Of a DNA stretch of 64,000 bases, positions 23,458 through 34,333 are shown piece after piece. Source of the DNA: Fennellomyces sp. T-0311 (lineage: Eukaryota; Mucoromycota; Mucoromycetes; Mucorales; Lichtheimiaceae). The DNA is taken from contig JALLLT010000004.1 in the NCBI GenBank assembly GCA_025266875.1, forward strand, positions 434,001-498,000, in the 5' to 3' direction. Each line of letters begins with the position of its first letter. Position 1 is the stretch's first letter. The position numbers were made by a program, and so were the translations under genes. Below the pieces are notes generated by a model. That model was not told where the DNA came from. It made no database searches and was given only the letters and a program-made list of their open reading frames with translations.

Positions 23458-25137
23458 ATGGCTTTCCGCGCGTTACTGGACCTCTGCAAACGACGAGGTT
23501 TCTTATACCAATCAGCCGAGATTTACGGTGGATTGCGAGGTGCCTACGATTATGGACCGCTCGGCGTAGAGTTGAAAAAGAACATTTTGAATTCGTGGTG
23601 GCAACGCCATGTCTACTTGCGAGACGACGTTGTTGGACTTGACACGAGCATTCTAACGCCACACCCCGTATTGAAGGCTTCGGGCCATGTTGACGAATTC
23701 ACCGACTTGCTTGTGGACTGTATTTTGACCAAGGAGCGATTCCGTCCTGACAAAGCACCCACGTTGACTTTATCCAAGGATGGTACAAAGATACCCGTCG
23801 AAGCGCCTGACAAGGCAACAGCAAAAGCGTGGCAACAACTGATGGAGGAGCAGATTGCTCCAGGTATCCTTACGACTTTGGAAGGCAAAAAGGTTATGCT
23901 GCACGTCAATGCATTTGTGCAACCTGACGAGCAGGGTCGCGGTGGTCGCATTGACTTTCGATCCAAATCAGGAGAAAACTCTATCCCATTGGATTACCAT
24001 GGTTACGTCGAACCTAACAGCAACTCACCTTTCCTCACCGCCAGTCGACCATTCAATCTGATGTTCAAGACGTTCCTTGATCCCATCGATCCGATTGACA
24101 AAGTCATCCAAACTACCGTCGAACATGACGACAAGACACAAACCGTCCGTGAAGCGGTGGATCAAGTGCTGAAACCGTCCACAGTCTATCTTCGACCTGA
24201 AACTGCCCAAGGCGTATTCATCAACTTTGAACAGGTGACGCGCACAATGAACAAGCGACCACCGTTTGGTATTGCCCAAGCCGGCAAATCATTCCGAAAC
24301 GAAATCAGACTGGAACACGGTATCTTTCGAACACCCGAGTTTGAACAACTAGAGTTGGAATATTTCATTCCACCATGGGAATCATCGCATTGGTTCAAGT
24401 ATTGGCGCGAACAGCGATACCGTTGGTGGCTCGAGCATGCATGTCACAAAGAGAACTTCCGTCAACGGGATCATGGCAAGAATGAAATGGCACATTATGC
24501 AACTGGTTGTACAGACGTTGAATATTTGTATCCATGGGGATGGGGCGAAGTTGAGGGTGTTGCACATCGCGGCAACTATGATTTGACACAACATATCAAG
24601 AACAGCAATGCTGCCTTTGAAGTTGTCGAGGATGAAGTACATGTGACACCGCATGCTGACACTTGCTTGGTCCCAACCAAAAAGCCAGCACGTTATGTTC
24701 CTCATGTCATTGAAAGTTCATGCGGTTTGAACAGAGCCATGTTGGCTTATCTTTGCGACGCGTTCCATCAAGTATCTGAAGGAAACAACAAGCCTCCACG
24801 AAGTATCCTGCGACTCCATCCGCGGTTGGCACCCGTCAAATGTGCCATCTTGCCACTCACGGGCAAGCCAGAGTTTATGCCTATCGCCGAATCTGTTGCC
24901 AAATCATTACGACGACGCGGATGGTTTACCATGGTCGAATCACAAAAACTCAAGATTGGCAAACGGTATTATCGCCACGATGAGATTGGTACGCCTTGGT
25001 GCGTCACCGTAGACTACCAGAGTTTGGAGGATGGGACGGTGACGGTTCGCGACCGTGACACCGCAAACCAAGAACGCATGCATTGGCGCGATGTCCAGCA
25101 GTTCATTGGTGATAAGCTTATGGAGGATGAAGATTAG
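23458..25137 (+). CDS. Glycyl-tRNA synthetase, bacterial alpha2 type
   Basis: Class II synthetase charging tRNA-Gly with glycine. 559 aa, no intron. N-terminal family marks: AEIYGGLRGAYDYGPLGVEL and LKASGHVDEFTDLLVDC. The catalytic core has LRPETAQGVFINFEQV (from about 245), motif 2 SFRNEI (279-283), FRTPEFEQLELEYF, and AHYATGCTDVEYLYPWGWGE. Motif 3 is SSCGLNRAMLAYL with Arg426; the residue before it is Asn425, where many GlyRS have Asp. An anticodon-binding domain ends the protein. These forms (FEQLELEYF followed by a Trp-rich WFKYWREQRYRWW) resemble bacterial single-chain GlyRS, not the eukaryotic cytosolic Grs1. Neighbours are split by introns, so absence of introns plus bacterial type suggests acquisition from bacteria. 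The location is perhaps mitochondrial (short basic N-terminus MAFRALLDLCKRRGF); this is inference. Confidence 0.9.
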   Translation: MAFRALLDLCKRRGFLYQSAEIYGGLRGAYDYGPLGVELKKNILNSWWQRHVYLRDDVVGLDTSILTPHPVLKASGHVDEFTDLLVDCILTKERFRPDKAPTLTLSKDGTKIPVEAPDKATAKAWQQLMEEQIAPGILTTLEGKKVMLHVNAFVQPDEQGRGGRIDFRSKSGENSIPLDYHGYVEPNSNSPFLTASRPFNLMFKTFLDPIDPIDKVIQTTVEHDDKTQTVREAVDQVLKPSTVYLRPETAQGVFINFEQVTRTMNKRPPFGIAQAGKSFRNEIRLEHGIFRTPEFEQLELEYFIPPWESSHWFKYWREQRYRWWLEHACHKENFRQRDHGKNEMAHYATGCTDVEYLYPWGWGEVEGVAHRGNYDLTQHIKNSNAAFEVVEDEVHVTPHADTCLVPTKKPARYVPHVIESSCGLNRAMLAYLCDAFHQVSEGNNKPPRSILRLHPRLAPVKCAILPLTGKPEFMPIAESVAKSLRRRGWFTMVESQKLKIGKRYYRHDEIGTPWCVTVDYQSLEDGTVTVRDRDTANQERMHWRDVQQFIGDKLMEDED

Positions 25138-25228
25138 GGTTTCCATATTAGATTGTACAGTACATATAACCAAAATACATTATATTTTTGTTCCTGATGA
25201 AATTATTACTTCGTTCTTTAAAGTCGCA

Positions 25229-26237
25229 ATGTCGGGCGAGAATCCATTGATCCACTGTTTAGATCGTCTTCATCTCAAAGACGATCAACAGCTCCAAGCT
25301 CGAGCAGAATACTTTCAGCGACAACTCTCGGTCAATGTACCTGCCAAGATTTTCGACAAGGGCCCTAATTGCAGAACAGTGGCTGCGATCCACATGGCCT
25401 TTGAAAAGTATGCCAACTTTCTCCATTACAAAATCCAATAGTTAACCGGGCTGTTAAGTTTATCACGTCACGGGTGGGATAATGGTCTAGCAGCACAATT
25501 GGCAGGGTGTACTAAGCGAGCATACGAAAACACGGTGAGCGTGGTTCGCAAAACCCTTCAAATACAACCCAACGTCACCTTTGAAAGTCTCGGTGTCTCC
25601 TTTGGATGTACGACCATGATTCCGCACGTACAGAAGCTTTGGCAGTCATTCTCGGCAAATTACGTATCCAAGTTGAATGGAGCTCAGAGAAGGACAGCGC
25701 AGCAGGAATTGGATCAGCCGGCATGGAAAGGCGCCATGTTTTACACCGTAGCAAAAGCATTTGGGGTAAGTCTAATTAGCGAATATAACTAAGGAAACAC
25801 TCAATGGGTTTCTATAGGAACGGATCGCGAAGAATAAATTGCAGGAGATGTGTTCAGCCAATACGACCGAGTTCAACAAGTACCTCAAAGCTATATCCGA
25901 TATCTCTGCAAAGGAGATAAAAGAATTGAAGACAACATCCACAACTTCACGCCCCCGACGAAAACGAGGGGATGATAAAGAAAAAAGTGATGAGGAGCCA
26001 GAAAAGGATGAAGAACCAGCAACAAAGCGCTCCCGCAAAGAACCCGCGAAAGAACCAGCAAAAAAGCGAGGACGACCTAGCAACAAGGACAGGGCAGTAC
26101 CGCCACCACCAGAAGAAAAGAAACTGACACCCATCTCGGGCATTGTATCCATGATCAATCGTCAGAGTTACAAAGACACAAAACGGTACAAGGATTATGT
26201 CGATTGGAGTCAGGACCTGCGGACTCGACTTGCGTAG
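25229..26237 (+). CDS. ORC6: Origin recognition complex subunit 6
   Basis: Smallest ORC subunit, required for loading MCM at replication origins. Exons 25229-25407, 25459-25765 and 25818-26237 encode 301 aa. The N-terminal cyclin/TFIIB-like part (MSGENPLIHCLDRLHLKDDQ; LAGCTKRAYENTVSVVRKTL; LGVSFGCTTMIPHVQKLW) aligns well with human ORC6, and intron 1 was placed so that HMAFENLSRHGWDNGLAAQL keeps the same spacing as in human. A charged linker carries an AT-hook (KKRGRPSNKD) and basic nuclear-localisation runs. The C-terminal KRYKDYVDWSQDLRTRL matches the conserved segment that binds ORC3 (human YEEWKRKIL). Intron 1 ends at TTAAG rather than at a pyrimidine-rich AG, so that junction is less sure. 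Confidence 0.88.
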
Positions 26238-26428
26238 CTTATCATCTGTATCATTTCGTCTGCATTCACATGTAATATAAATCACTGACTCAACAATGCA
26301 TCACTAAAGGCAGTTATTTAATCGCGATAAAGTGATAAATATGTTTTTTATTTCAAAACCGGTTAGAGTATTTTAATTCTGTGTAAAGAAAGCTCCCAGA
26401 GCGTAACCACAGATAGATATTACATCGT

Positions 26429-27801
26429 TTAGACACAGATGCCAAGAAGACCCATGTAGTCAAGATGATCGCCCATGTTGGTGAAAAGAGGAGTAGAGTT
26501 GGCGCAGTCAGGGGTCTCAAGGCCATTCTCGCAAACCTCTGTAATATTGCATTAGTATTTATGTGCATGGATAGTACTCTGTTGATAACTTACGAATGGA
26601 ATCGTCCGAGCGAATCCAGAATTCCTCACCAGCGTGTTGGAAGCCCATGGTTGTGGTTGGGACGTGGGGGATCACTGATTAAACGATGTCAGCGAATATG
26701 TGGTGTAATAAAGTGAAGAATATACTTACAGTCACGCTTGTTAGTGAGACGTGAGTAAGGGATACCAGTACCAACAATGTATTCAGCAAATGCTCGGTTA
26801 CCGACACGAGGTGCACCTGTGTAATGAAACTAGTTTAGTTCCGAATCTCAATCATCAAAATGATAATTATCACGTACCAGCAGTGTGGATGGAAAGCTTG
26901 TTAGCGGGAATGCCTTTCTGGAAAAGATCCAAGCCGCACAAAAGGGAAGTTGCGCCACCAAGCGAGTGGCTGTGTATATACCAATATCGTAATCAGTTAT
27001 CGTGGATTCATGTAGCACAAGTTGTCATCATCTTCTGCACTTACCCAGCAGTGGCAACGCTATAGTCAGGATATTGCCGGAGCTGAGCAAAGACAACATC
27101 GGTGAGGTCATCCGCAACATCTTGGTAACTGTCATGGAAACCTGTAATATACCAATTAGCGTTCTACTGTGACATTTACCTATGGTTTATATTACCTTGA
27201 TGAACACGACCGCCAGCAGGGTAGTTGATCAAAGTAGCATCCAAGTTCTATAATACTTATGAGCTCGCTGAAAAAAAAGACATGTAATAGAGGTACTTAC
27301 AGCAGCCCAGTTTTGAATGGAAGCAGAACCACGGAAGACAGCAGTAATGGTCTTTCGAGTGTCGTCTCGAACCACGAATGCGTTAGTGTCATGTCTGAGC
27401 GTGTCAAACGTCTCAATGATTGAAGTATGGCGGACAATGCTGCACTTGGAGCAAATGAGAGGCCAGCGACCAGTTGAGATGATGGAACCACAGTAAGCAG
27501 AACCAGCAAGAGTCATGTAGTACGTCAACATTTCCTCTTCTGCGGCAGTAGCTTCACGAACAGCGGCGAGGGCAACAGCAAGGGTGCCGTTCAAAGCTGC
27601 TTCGACAGATTCAGGATACTCGGTGCTGTTAATAGCCAAACCAGTATCTTCAAAGGTATCGGTATCCGAAGGAAGAGGACCATTTCTCTCGATAGCTTCG
27701 GCTTCAGGATCGGAGGCTTGACGCTTGTAGAATGGCAGTGCTGTCACTGCAGCAGGGACCATGAGGTAGGTAAGGACGGTAAGGGGAAGGGCTAATTTCA
27801 T
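26429..27801 (-). CDS. Secreted class 3 lipase, cluster copy 1 (longest pro-region)
   Basis: Triacylglycerol lipase of the Rhizomucor/Rhizopus type, secreted. Seven exons (27801-27301, 27247-27196, 27141-27045, 26969-26878, 26816-26730, 26674-26594, 26538-26429), 339 aa. Signal peptide 1 to about 22, a Kex2-like KRQ at about 26-28, then a pro-region of about 70 residues; the mature start TYYMTLAGSAYC matches the family. Oxyanion region FRGSASI; nucleophile elbow GHSLGGATSLL; catalytic Asp in NKRDLIPHVP; catalytic His in MGDHLDYMGLLGIC. Unlike copies 2-4 it has no intron after FRG and none before the last residues, and has an extra intron inside RVHQGFHD, so it is an older paralogue. A TATA-like TATAAATACG lies about 75 bp upstream of the ATG. 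The shared upstream block of copies 2-4 is not seen here. Confidence 0.92.
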
Positions 27802-30286
27802 CTTGACAATTGAATTGAATTGAATTGAATAAGTGTTCTGAAAAAACAGAGGATTTGTCGCGCCGTATTTATATGGTTTTTCTGGCCGAACGTAACCGTG
27901 CAAGAAACCTTATGCTTCAAGATACGTAACATATTGAGTCTCTCATTAATGCGTGATCTCTTGGATGTCAAAAATTCAAGCGACAGTAACTACTATTTTT
28001 AGATAGGCCGTGCGAAATCGCAAAAGACTATCGCGTAAAGAAAACATGCCTTTATTGCTAGATCACCCAGGTATATGGGATTAAAGGAAGCCTCCAAGTG
28101 TTCCGGATCAAGGGATCAGCGAAAAGTCAACGTGTGTCTCCGCTAAATTAATTATATGTAACAAGCGATCGTAATTTTCCTCGTACAGATCACCTTTTAA
28201 AGTAGTTTATGGCTTCTTGTGGATCTTCCCCGGCTTCTACAAACTTTAGCGTAAACTTTTGAATCTCCAGATCTGGAATGAATAAAAACTTTGCTACCAA
28301 GACTGATGAGAGAATAAGGGTCTAAAGGCTTTTTTTCTTACTGTACTTTTTTTCAAGCTTTCTCACACACATCTTTTACGTTTTTTTTTTCAAGGCTCGA
28401 CTAGCTGCAAATTACCATAAACATCAACAAGTGATACTCCACACATTCCTAACAGCTATGTGTATGATGACTTATCGCTTTTACTATTGAATTTTTAATG
28501 ATTCAAGAACATAGTAACAAAAGTGAGCTGAAAGTAAAATATTTATCCGAAGTATCGATTAATCACCATGAACGCTAACCCACTCGAATAATCACACGCT
28601 TCACTTGTGTGCTGCGGATAGGAATAACAGTAACTTTTACTTATGGTAGCACTCATTAGAGTTAAACTCCTACTAACATTGCCGCGGTAAGTGTTGATAG
28701 TAGTACATATTGATGGAACGATTCACCAAACCTTGTCATGCTTTACTTTTTTGCGGGGAAAACTTTCGGCGTATTCACAAAACCGAACAACGAATGCATA
28801 CATATTCACATTAGTCATTTTTATTCTTTCCAGATACGTTATAGCTCAATAATAAATAAGTGTCCTAATCTCCTTACCTTACATGAATATCATATGACAG
28901 AGTTTGTTATAATGTTAAACTTCTATGTATGCTAAAGTATAACAGTCTTATTTATCTACCAGTAAACGTTCCGGGAAAGCATCTCACTATAGTTTTAGTT
29001 TGCAAAAGTTTGATACACATATCATCGGTTTGATTATTAAATGTTTTAACGTTATACCGATCGTCTCTTTCGATCACTTGTATTCCAATTCCTCATGTTC
29101 TACACGTTGATAATTTTCAGGTACACAATATGACGTTACATGCTTCTTGTGTCACCTTAATCCGACTTTTGGACTGAACCAATACTAATGCAAGCAATCA
29201 ACGTCCCACGGATAATATGGCAATAAGTTTAATTCTATTTACGGGAAAACGGAGCCAAACCGACATACGATGCTCTGAAAATTCATCCGAGTTTAAGGGA
29301 AAGTAAATGTAAAATGTCTCAATCATACGAAATGAAAGAAAAGGAAATATCAAGTAGGATCGACGAAGTGGCGTGGTCGAAAATCCTCTGCATTATTTTG
29401 GGCAATTAATGTTCTTCTATGGACTGTATTGTTGCATTTATTGATATATAAAGATTTATTTCATCGCTAAAACGGAGACCTTGTATAATTGAAAATGCAG
29501 CCATCGGAATCTTCATTGCTATGTAGCAACGAGGAAGACTGGTTATTGTTCTCTGTAGTAAAATGGGGATTATTGCAAATTTTCATACCTTGGCAGGGCA
29601 TAGACAAAAAAATGGATGGGGGTAAGCTACCACTGGAGTTGTTGAAGCGTACTAAAAATCTTTTGGTATGGTTCAGCTTCAAGTGTAACATTACAAGTAT
29701 ACATGTAATTACCGTGAAGGGAAGAGGTTTGCTAGTATGAATGATATTTTTTCCTCAAATATCTGCGTTCTCTTCTTAATACCAATGTATATCTTCAATG
29801 AGCGGTTTCATCGCAGGTTTAGATAGTACGCTTACAATCTGAATATTAGGATCTACATGTACATTCACGTGTTAAACGTTTGTACCTTTTTTTGGGTCAT
29901 AAGTTGATCGACTGCCGATTTTGTCATTGGCGTGGATCCGTTTCCAAAACTTGTTGACGAAATTTTACCACTCGTAGCCCAATCCATTACCATCTTAATA
30001 TTTATTGCTATGTATCCCATTACATATCTTAATCCATACAAGTGTACTTACGGCTGAGAGCAAAGGAAAAAGTAGTAGGAAGCCAAAATTTCCCAGTGTC
30101 AATACTTTGACTTTTTCGTTGGAAGAGTCGCACAACCTTTCGATGGATTCCACGAATAACGTACATGACTGCGTACGTATTCAGTTGCATCAGGTGCTTG
30201 GGGACCGCTTTTATTGCTAAAGATTATATTTTTCAGGGAAACAAAAGTAAAAGCTAAATAATAGTACTTTATCGCTTCCAGAGCGA
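27802..30286. other. Spacer between lipase copies 1 and 2, with a coding scrap
   Basis: Holds the promoter of lipase copy 1 and about 2 kb of AT-rich sequence. On the minus strand near 28280-28190 a short stretch reads like protein (IPDLEIQKFTLKFVEAGEDP, then NYFKR and a stop), and near 28430-28395 another (SLVDVYGNLQLVEP). I cannot assemble a gene from them; they may be relics. Nothing else recognised. Confidence 0.3.
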
Positions 30287-31592
30287 TTAAAGACAGATAC
30301 CCGTACTCATTCCAAAGTATCTACGGATATCTGTTAGTGAAACTGAATGGTTAATGTAATACGATGTTCTTACAAGATATGGTCGGTAAAGCTAGTAAGC
30401 GCAGCAACGGTATTTGAACAGTAAGATGTTTCCACTCCATTGGGGCACACCTCTGAAGGAATGCAAAGAATATTCCTGGTTAGTTACGCCAATTATAGGA
30501 TACCAAGGAAAGAATTAAAGCCACTTACGAACTCGACTACTCAAAGGAACATCCCAATATTCTTCGCCAGCATGAAGATACCCGGCAGCAACGGAAGGTA
30601 CATGGGGCACAGCTATAATTCACTTAATTAGGTCACCTGTTCATGTGCAAGATCAATGATTTCCACACTCACTATCACGTTCGTGAACAATACGCTTGTA
30701 AGGAATCTTTGTATTGACGACGTAATTAGCAAACGCAGGGTTACCAACACGGGGTTGTCCTGAAAAAATATATGAGAAATTACTAAGTGATCAAAATTCA
30801 CACCCATAAAAAAAGAAAAAAATCGGATCCCTACCTTGTGTGTACAATGCAAGGTTCGAGGCTCCTTGCTGATATAAGTCCAGAGCACACAAGAGAGCTG
30901 TCGCACCACCAAGAGAATGTCTATGCAAATTATTAGCGTTTTTACTGATGACGTAGATACTGCTTTTGATTTTACCCCGTAATGGCAATTTTGTAGTTAG
31001 GATAGGCTTGACGCTGGCTGTTGACAGTTTGCATCAGCCGGGATTTGACGTCTTCATAACTTGCTAAGAATCCAGCATGAACATATGCACCAGTGGCAGG
31101 AGTGTATCGTACAAAAATTGCGGTCAAGTCCTATATATACAATTATATTTTAGCACATTTAGTGGCTTATCCGGTTAGAGCATACCGCTAGCCAGTTTTG
31201 AATAGAAACAGAACCTAATTAAATTACGGTAAGTATAAAAGAAAGCTCAAAAGCCAAGCAGTTTTATTACCTCGGAAAGCAATGTAAATTGTCTTTTCAG
31301 AATCTCCTCGAGCAACCAAGACATTTGTATCGTAGACAAGTGTGGTGAAAGTCTCCACAATTTCCAGACTGTTTGTTTTGCCACAGTTGGGACAAATCCA
31401 TCGACCTCCAGGGATAACCAGGGGACAGTACACGTTTGCAGATAAAGCGCTATAGAAAGTAATTTCTTGGACTTCTTGAGACGTAGCGGTGCGCACACCG
31501 CTCTGGCGTTTCTCAAGCGAGCTGACAGGAACGGCAATGGCAAAGGGAAGGAGAAATTGCACAAGGGATATGACTAGAAGAGTGTACTTCAT
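30287..31592 (-). CDS. Secreted class 3 lipase, cluster copy 2
   Basis: Eight exons (31592-31271, 31214-31186, 31130-30976, 30920-30835, 30759-30673, 30612-30529, 30452-30374, 30320-30287) give 291 aa of Rhizomucor miehei-type lipase. Signal peptide about 1-20, then SSLEKRQSG with a dibasic site and almost no pro-peptide. Mature part: SQEVQEITFYSALSANVYC, TLVYDTNVLVARGDSEKTIY, FRGSVSIQNW (oxyanion), GHSLGGATALLCALDLYQ (Ser nucleophile), VHERDTVPHVP (Asp), DHILYFGMSTGICL (His, C-terminus). The last exon encodes only the final 11 residues and begins at an AG inside CCGTAG, not at the nearer ACAG, which would give a stop. TATA-like TATATA about 50 bp before the ATG; conserved upstream block at 31791-31851. 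Confidence 0.92.
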
Positions 31593-31790
31593 AGCAGGCG
31601 CCTGTTATGTTATTTTTCGAAATGGTTACAAATCGCGGCTTATATATGCAGCGAAAGAAAAAAAAGCATAAACGTACACAGATACTTCCTTACAGTCAAG
31701 CGATATGTTAATGACAGCTGCTTGCTTCACGAAATGCCAGCCTTTGTGTGACATCAATCAAGGTAGGACAATGTACCCCACCTTTTACTG

Positions 31791-31851
31791 CCGTGAGTAC
31801 GATTTTTTGGTCATCACGTAAACCGTAATACCTTGACCCATGTATTTTCCC
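31791..31851 (-). promoter_or_regulatory. Conserved lipase upstream block, copy A
   Basis: On the plus strand it begins CCGTGAGTACG, then a T-run, then ATCACGTAAACCGTAATACC and ends near TTTTCCC. It starts 199 bp before the ATG of lipase copy 2. The same order of sub-motifs recurs at 33731, 35791 and 38610. The two ACGTGA-like halves (CGTGAGTAC and ATCACGTAAAC) face each other, suggesting a dimeric bZIP or bHLH site; the factor is unknown. Confidence 0.6.
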
Positions 31852-33730
31852 TTGATCGCTGAGATCGATTGACGGAAAAGGTACTTTTGATATTCGCCTG
31901 TCGTATAATTTCTTAATTTGATGCAAAAATGGATGGTACTGACGTATTATCCCGTTTTCAGTCTTCCCAATCCATTCCATCGGTTTAATTTTTTCTTAGT
32001 AAAGCACAATCGGCAGATTGATTTGTGCGATGATCAATTTTGCAGAATATTTACTTTTTTGACAAAGTAGAAGTGGTGCAACAATAAATTCGTTTCCGTG
32101 GAAAAGTATTTTACTAAATAGAGATTCTTTCCTATGCGCTAACTTGATACGGAAAAAATGGTGGGCAAAATCTTGGGTCAAGCTTGTCTCCTTTTGTTAA
32201 CATTGGTACACGCTTGGTTAGCGTTAAGAAAAATTAGCTCGAATAGTACATTAGCTGCTGCTTTGACAAGATATAGTAGTCACCATCAGTTGGAATCCTA
32301 CTGTTGGAAATAATGAGAGCGCAATGATCGTTAGATGTATAGCACCAATTACGTAAAGCTGTGAATAAGTAAGACTAATTTCACATGTCACTTATTGAAA
32401 ATGCGAGGCTATTACGGCTGCTCAGTCGCTTGTACTGTGAGAGATATTGAGCCGTGGAAACTGCGTACTTCTTTAATACTTCAAATGACCCGAAGCGGAA
32501 TAATAACCTGCTTAACGACATGATCTTGATCGAATGTAGATATCGACTTAATAAGCATTTTCCTGGGTCGCATCTGTTCAAGGAATCAATGATACTATAC
32601 TAATCACACATCCGCAGCTCGGCCGTATTTACATTCTATTCAAGATCTCCAGATAAATATTTTAATAAGCAAAATTGTTTCGACTAGTTTACATAGGATA
32701 TCATGTGTCTATCCCTCATAATAGTGCTTGGCTGTGTACCACACCGCCGCTATGTAACTGCTTGACTATATTCCCTTGAGCACCAGTTTAGTGAAACAAT
32801 GCAAGAGGTTAGAACTTAACTTGACTGAGATAAAGACTCAGCGATATCAAAAGTTTCGTCGAAGAAAAGCAAAATTGATATCAATTCGAACAGCAGTGCA
32901 TCATGACAGTTATCCATTCACTTATGGATTGGGAAGTTGTCACACGTAATAACTGCCGTTCATCTCACCCAAAGATTCAAGTTAATGCCACTCCATTCGC
33001 TGATACACATCCGCAGCACTGATTTGGTTGGCTCAATTAAATCTACTTTATCATCCTCCCATGAAAGGCGCATGTACTATTCTTTCATTTGCATAAGTAA
33101 GAGAACATTAAAAAAAAACCAGCGTACTTAATCCTACCTTAAAAGGATTTGCTGCGCTATTTTGGTAGCAATGCGATCAGTATTGTTGTACCACGGCGAA
33201 AGTAATTAAGTAGCACATGTTTGTATGACCTTTGCTTTGACCACAAAGGAATGAAACCGAAGTAGCCAAGATTTTTTAGATCTGACAACCGAGGTGCGAT
33301 AAATATAATTAATAGCTTTATCAGCGGTGTACTATAATGTAAAGTTAATAATGTTACAATGTTCAACAAGAGATTGTATTGTGGACAGTGATCCACTGAA
33401 TACCATACCTCTCATTCAAGCTTTGCAGCATGTCGCTTGAAATGAACCGCCTGAGAAAACATTTGCGATATTGTCAGGTGCACCGGCCTAGCTATTTCGA
33501 GGGAACGCGCCCTTAATACAAAGAAGGATACGGAATGTCGGAACTGTCGCTTACAATATCAAATGAACCATGTCGACGAGATCTAGAATGTTAATTGCTC
33601 CTGCTGAAATTGTACCTGAAACACTTCGATTCAGGGGTTGTCACATACGCTTTTGCTTCAGATCGGTAAGAAATGACAGCTTCACAAAACGGCAGTTGAT
33701 CGGTGTAACAGTGTATCACGCTCCTAAATA

Positions 33731-33790
33731 GCGTGAGTACGTTTTTTAGACCATCACGTAAACGGTACTACTTTATCCTATGGATTTTCA
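33731..33790 (-). promoter_or_regulatory. Conserved lipase upstream block, orphan copy
   Basis: Plus strand GCGTGAGTACG, T-run, CCATCACGTAAACGGTACTAC, ending in ATTTTCAC. It matches the blocks upstream of lipase copies 2-4, and the homology continues further (TTCTTAATAAAGCACAAC near 33902, compare 31994). No lipase start lies 190-200 bp away on the minus strand, so it is probably what remains of a fifth duplication unit. Confidence 0.5.
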
Positions 33791-34333
33791 CTCGCTTTCT
33801 GTGTCCAAGTGACCGAAACGGTGGTTTCTTCACTTATGGCCATCGTACAATGTCCAAATCCAATTTGTTTGGATGCGTGTTACCCCGCTTGATCTTTATT
33901 GTTCTTAATAAAGCACAACGTTTTTATTGAGGATGTGTGATTGTTGGTCCAGCGTAACACTTGCTTTTCCCAAAACAAGCTGTGTAACATCTTTCTTCGC
34001 ACGGGGATGTTTACACAAATGGTGTTTACCGACAAAGTTAGCCTGATTAGGAAAAATGTTGTTGCAAGATTTTGGCTCCAGATTTAGTGTACAAGAATGC
34101 ATTTGCTTTTGCAGGTAAGTCTATAGAGCTAATCAGCACTCTTACTGTAGATGATAGCTCTTCCCAGGACCCGCAACGATGGAGGCGGCGGACAGGATAG
34201 CTGTGGGAATAGTATGTACTTGTGTGATCCAGACAATTTATCAACGCACTGAAAATGTCATTTTTATTGCTATCGCAAAAATGATCTAAAATATACTCGT
34301 GAAAGGGATAATATTTTGAGCTACAGCCACAGC

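Larger units (their letters stand above)
31593..34333. other. Spacer between lipase copies 2 and 3
   Basis: Contains the promoter of copy 2 (block at 31791-31851), further upstream homology near 31992-32012, and an orphan second copy of the same block at 33731-33790. No lipase exon could be found in the 500 bp where one would be expected for the orphan. Remaining sequence is AT-rich with no recognisable gene. Confidence 0.4.

Noticed and set aside
23216..23662. 148-codon minus-strand frame reaching into the GlyRS gene
   Set aside because: Only its 3' part (from 23359) is the first Som1-like exon; the upstream portion is antisense to GlyRS.
31708..31980. 90-codon minus-strand frame upstream of lipase copy 2
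   Set aside because: Covers the conserved promoter block and is not kept open in the homologous regions upstream of copies 3 and 4.
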